From Deltaproteobacteria bacterium (GTDB taxonomy: Bacteria; Desulfobacterota; Desulfobacteria; Desulfobacterales; JAFDCJ01): DNA of 9,074 nt. The notes beneath the pieces are model-generated. The model was not told the origin of the DNA, ran no database searches, and saw only the letters and a program-made list of their open reading frames with translations. The position numbers were made by a program, and so were the translations under genes. Shown in pieces: positions 6,859 through 9,074 of the stretch. Location of the stretch: the NCBI GenBank assembly GCA_019310665.1, contig JAFDDW010000047.1:1-9074 (forward strand), written 5' to 3'. Position 1 is the stretch's first letter, and the number at the start of each line of letters is the position of its first letter.

Positions 6859-6901
6859 GAATGACGAATGTCGAATGTCGAATTGTGGAGTCGCTTCGCT
6901 C
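6859..6901 (-). repeat. Dispersed repeat, copy 2 (inverted relative to 3950-3992)
   Basis: Its reverse complement matches 3950-3992 at 41 of 43 positions, with an exact 23-nt core at 6879-6901. It lies in the 136-nt gap between pdhB and pdhC, ending 6 nt before the pdhC ribosome site. The remaining gap (6902-6978) is A/T-rich, with no clear promoter, terminator or open frame. Confidence 0.8.
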
Positions 6902-6978
6902 CATCAATTTAGAATAGATAGAATTCCTTAGCTTTAAATCTGAATCCTATTACCACAAAAGAAAAATGAAAATGAAAT

Positions 6979-7959
6979 TCAGGTTGTCAGCACCTTGTTG
7001 GCGGCTCGCAGAATCCGCTTGGCGTCCGGCAAATAAGCTTTTTCCCGGCTGAACAACGGCATGTTGATATCAAATCCGGTCACCCGTTCAATGGGTACTT
7101 CCAGGTAGTAAAATGCCTTTTCCATTAACCGGGTTATAATTTCAGCAGCGGGGCCAAAGCTGCGGGGCGCCTCATGAACAACCACAGCCCGACCGGTTTT
7201 TTGCACGGATTGGACAAAAAGCTCATCATCCAGCGGTGCGATGGTCAGCAGATCGATTACTTCTGCTTCGACCCCGTCTTTCTCTTTTAGCTCTGCCGCC
7301 GCCTCCAGGGTCGGGCGCATCATGGCACCATAAGAAATCATGGTCAGATCCCCGCCCTCCCGCACAATTTGAGATTTACCGATGGGCATCACTTCTTCTT
7401 TTTCCGGGACTTCTTCGCGAAAGGCCCGATAAATTGCTTTGGGTTCATAGAATATTACCGGGTCAGGATCACGGATGGCACTGACCAGCAAAGCCCTGGC
7501 ATTACGCGGACCCGATGGTATCACCATCTTTAGGCCCGGTGTGTGGGCCCAATAGACCTCGCGGCTTTCGGAGTGGTGTTCAAGCGCTCTTACACCGCCG
7601 CCGTATGGGGTTCGCATGACCATCGGCACGTTAAATCGGCCCTGTGACCGCCAGCGCAGCCGGGCGGCATGGTTTTCTATCTGGTGAAAGTTTTGATAGC
7701 TGAATCCGGAAAATTGAATTTCACAGACCGGCTTGAGACCATAGACCGCCATTCCGATGGCCATGCCCACTATAGCCGTTTCTGCCAGGGGCGTATCCAG
7801 CACCCGATCTTCCCCGAACTGATCGATGAGAGCATCTGTTACCCGAAAAACACCGCCATCCACTCCCACGTCTTCCCCCATAACGATAACGCCGTCATCA
7901 TTTTTCATTTCTTGCCGCAGCGCCAGGTTGAGGGCCTGAACCATGGTCATCTTAGTCAT
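6979..7959 (-). CDS. pdhB: Pyruvate dehydrogenase E1 component, beta subunit
   Basis: With the alpha subunit it forms the alpha2-beta2 thiamine-diphosphate enzyme that decarboxylates the 2-oxoacid and acylates the E2 lipoyl group. It has 326 residues from this start, the usual size. The transketolase-like pyrimidine-binding domain comes first: MGEDVGVDGGVF at 27-38; LAETAI with Glu60, the conserved glutamate that contacts the thiamine ring; PYGGGVRALEHHSES with His128/His129. The C-terminal domain includes VVVHEAPRSFG. An upstream ATG at 7998 would add 13 residues inside pdhA, but the ATG at 7959 has a clean ribosome site GAGGAG 7 nt upstream and fits family N-termini (MTKMTMVQALNLAL). It overlaps the pdhA stop by 8 nt, suggesting translational coupling and equal subunit amounts. 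The stop is TGA. Confidence 0.94.
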   Translation of the reverse strand: MTKMTMVQALNLALRQEMKNDDGVIVMGEDVGVDGGVFRVTDALIDQFGEDRVLDTPLAETAIVGMAIGMAVYGLKPVCEIQFSGFSYQNFHQIENHAARLRWRSQGRFNVPMVMRTPYGGGVRALEHHSESREVYWAHTPGLKMVIPSGPRNARALLVSAIRDPDPVIFYEPKAIYRAFREEVPEKEEVMPIGKSQIVREGGDLTMISYGAMMRPTLEAAAELKEKDGVEAEVIDLLTIAPLDDELFVQSVQKTGRAVVVHEAPRSFGPAAEIITRLMEKAFYYLEVPIERVTGFDINMPLFSREKAYLPDAKRILRAANKVLTT

Positions 7960-9058
7960 GATTTTTCTCCTCACCCCTCTCAGCGAGCTCTCTGGCAAAC
8001 GCCTCTTTCTGCTCTTTCAGGAAAGGCGGCATTTCAGCATAGGTGTGTTTAAACATGTCGATGGGATCGCCCAGCGTTTTCATATGCGCTTCGGCCCGAT
8101 CAATGGCGGATTGAATTTCTTCCTCAACTTCGGAATCCAGGCCGGCAATTTTATTTTCCGAAAGGACTCCTTTATCTATCAAATATTTCTGAAACCGTAT
8201 GATTGGGTCCCGTTTTTTCCACTGCTCGACTTCTTCTTCGGTGCGGTAGCGTTTGGGATCATCAGCCGTGGTGTGAACCGCCATACGGTAGGTCACACAC
8301 TCGATCAAAGTGGGGCCGCCTCCGGATCGCGCTCTGTTAACGGCCTCTTGGGCGGCAGCGTATACCGCCAGAATGTCGTTGCCATCCACCTGGATGCCGG
8401 GCATGCCATAGGCCAACGCCTTTTGAGCCAGTGTTTTCGAACGGGTCTGTTTAGAGCGGGGCATAGAAATAGCCCAGTGATTATTTTGGCATACAAAAAT
8501 TACCGGCGTTTGAAACACACTTGCAAAATTGAGTCCTTCATGAAAATCGCCCTCCGAGGTTGCCCCATCACCAAAAAAAACCATGGCGACATCGTCTTTT
8601 TGCCGATATCTGGCTGCCCAGGCCAGTCCGACGGCATGAATAATCTGCGACCCGACCGGGACGGATACCGGAAAATCGTTACTATCCTCCGGTATGTCTA
8701 CGCCTTCGTTAAATCCATTATAATATATGATAACGCTTTCCAACGTTCTGCCTCTCCAAATTTCAGCGGCTGTTTCGCGAAAAGCCGGAACGAACCAATC
8801 AGAAGGCAGAAGAGCGGCCGCGGCTCCAAGATGAGCAGCTTCCTGGCCATTTGTGGGCGCAAATGTTCCGATTCTTCCCTGGCGCTGCAAGTTGAGCAAT
8901 CGCTCGTCAAATTTTCTCCCCAGAAGCATCGCGCGAAACAATCTCAGAAGAAGATCTTCAGGGATATCAGGCTCCAGCGCTTTATCCAGTTCCCCCTCTT
9001 CATTCAATATGGAAATATGTTCAATTTTATCAGGAATAGAAATTTCTTTCCTCGGCAT
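7952..9058 (-). CDS. pdhA: Pyruvate dehydrogenase E1 component, alpha subunit
   Basis: Thiamine-diphosphate-binding subunit of the heterotetrameric E1. It has 368 residues, like the Gram-positive-type PdhA, which it resembles through FAPTNGQEA, PRSKQT, LAQKALAYGMPGIQVDG and GPTLIECVTYR. The cofactor motif runs from GDGATSEGDFHEG at 163-175 to QNN at 191-193. The active-site loop YRMAVHTTADDP at 257-268 contains the conserved His262. First gene of the operon visible here. The ATG at 9058 has ribosome site AAAAGGAG at 9067-9074, 8 nt upstream, touching the window edge, so the promoter and any regulator lie outside. The TAA stop overlaps the pdhB start. Branched-chain 2-oxoacid or acetoin dehydrogenase E1-alpha are the main alternatives; I favour pyruvate from overall resemblance, not from a decisive residue. 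Confidence 0.93.
   Translation of the reverse strand: MPRKEISIPDKIEHISILNEEGELDKALEPDIPEDLLLRLFRAMLLGRKFDERLLNLQRQGRIGTFAPTNGQEAAHLGAAAALLPSDWFVPAFRETAAEIWRGRTLESVIIYYNGFNEGVDIPEDSNDFPVSVPVGSQIIHAVGLAWAARYRQKDDVAMVFFGDGATSEGDFHEGLNFASVFQTPVIFVCQNNHWAISMPRSKQTRSKTLAQKALAYGMPGIQVDGNDILAVYAAAQEAVNRARSGGGPTLIECVTYRMAVHTTADDPKRYRTEEEVEQWKKRDPIIRFQKYLIDKGVLSENKIAGLDSEVEEEIQSAIDRAEAHMKTLGDPIDMFKHTYAEMPPFLKEQKEAFARELAERGEEKNHD
7967..7972 (-). promoter_or_regulatory. Ribosome binding site that fixes the pdhB start
   Basis: GAGGAG on the minus strand, 7 nt before the ATG at 7959 and inside the last codons of pdhA. No comparable site precedes the alternative ATG at 7998. Confidence 0.75.
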
Positions 9059-9074
9059 GCTATCAACTCCTTTT

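Noticed and set aside
7960..7998. Longer pdhB start at 7998
   Set aside because: It would extend 39 nt further into pdhA, lacks a good ribosome site and adds residues not expected for the family.
3723..9074. Novel defence or mobile system around the pdh operon
   Set aside because: All genes are recognisable central-metabolism enzymes. No transposase, integrase, nuclease, toxin or tRNA is visible.

Overview
The window reads as a stretch of a bacterial chromosome, with every confidently called gene on the minus strand. The protein families, their order and the palindromic intergenic repeats resemble what I recall of Desulfobacterota (Desulfobacterales-like) genomes. That assignment is an inference, because no rRNA or other marker gene is present. 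TGA is an ordinary stop codon here: it ends pdhB and lpdA.

Right-hand block (9058 down to 4019): a complete pyruvate dehydrogenase-type 2-oxoacid dehydrogenase operon in the order E1-alpha (pdhA), E1-beta (pdhB), E2 acetyltransferase (pdhC), E3 dihydrolipoyl dehydrogenase (lpdA). pdhA and pdhB overlap by 8 nt. The other junctions are AT-rich gaps of 112-136 nt. Catalytic motifs are intact in all four, so the set could convert pyruvate (or a related 2-oxoacid) to acyl-CoA, CO2 and NADH. The operon promoter lies beyond the right edge.

Middle (4018 to 3723): a 296-nt gene-free gap built almost entirely of repeats. It holds a tandem pair of 20-nt direct repeats that runs into the lpdA stop codon, a repeat with an inverted copy between pdhB and pdhC, and a ~140-nt nested foldback. 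The two inverted copies bracket exactly the pdhC-lpdA pair.

Left-hand block: a PAS-PAS-PP2C (RsbU/SpoIIE-type) serine phosphatase at 3722-2040, then an AMP-forming long-chain acyl-CoA synthetase-like gene at 1859-177. The synthetase is full length but has one in-frame TGA at 807-809, so it is either a point-nonsense pseudogene, a sequencing error, or (unlikely) a readthrough or split gene. At the left edge, 1-167 may hold the 3' end of an unidentified convergent plus-strand gene.

I did not find a novel multi-gene system. The observations most worth checking are the single in-frame TGA in an otherwise intact ligase and the inverted repeat pair around pdhC-lpdA.
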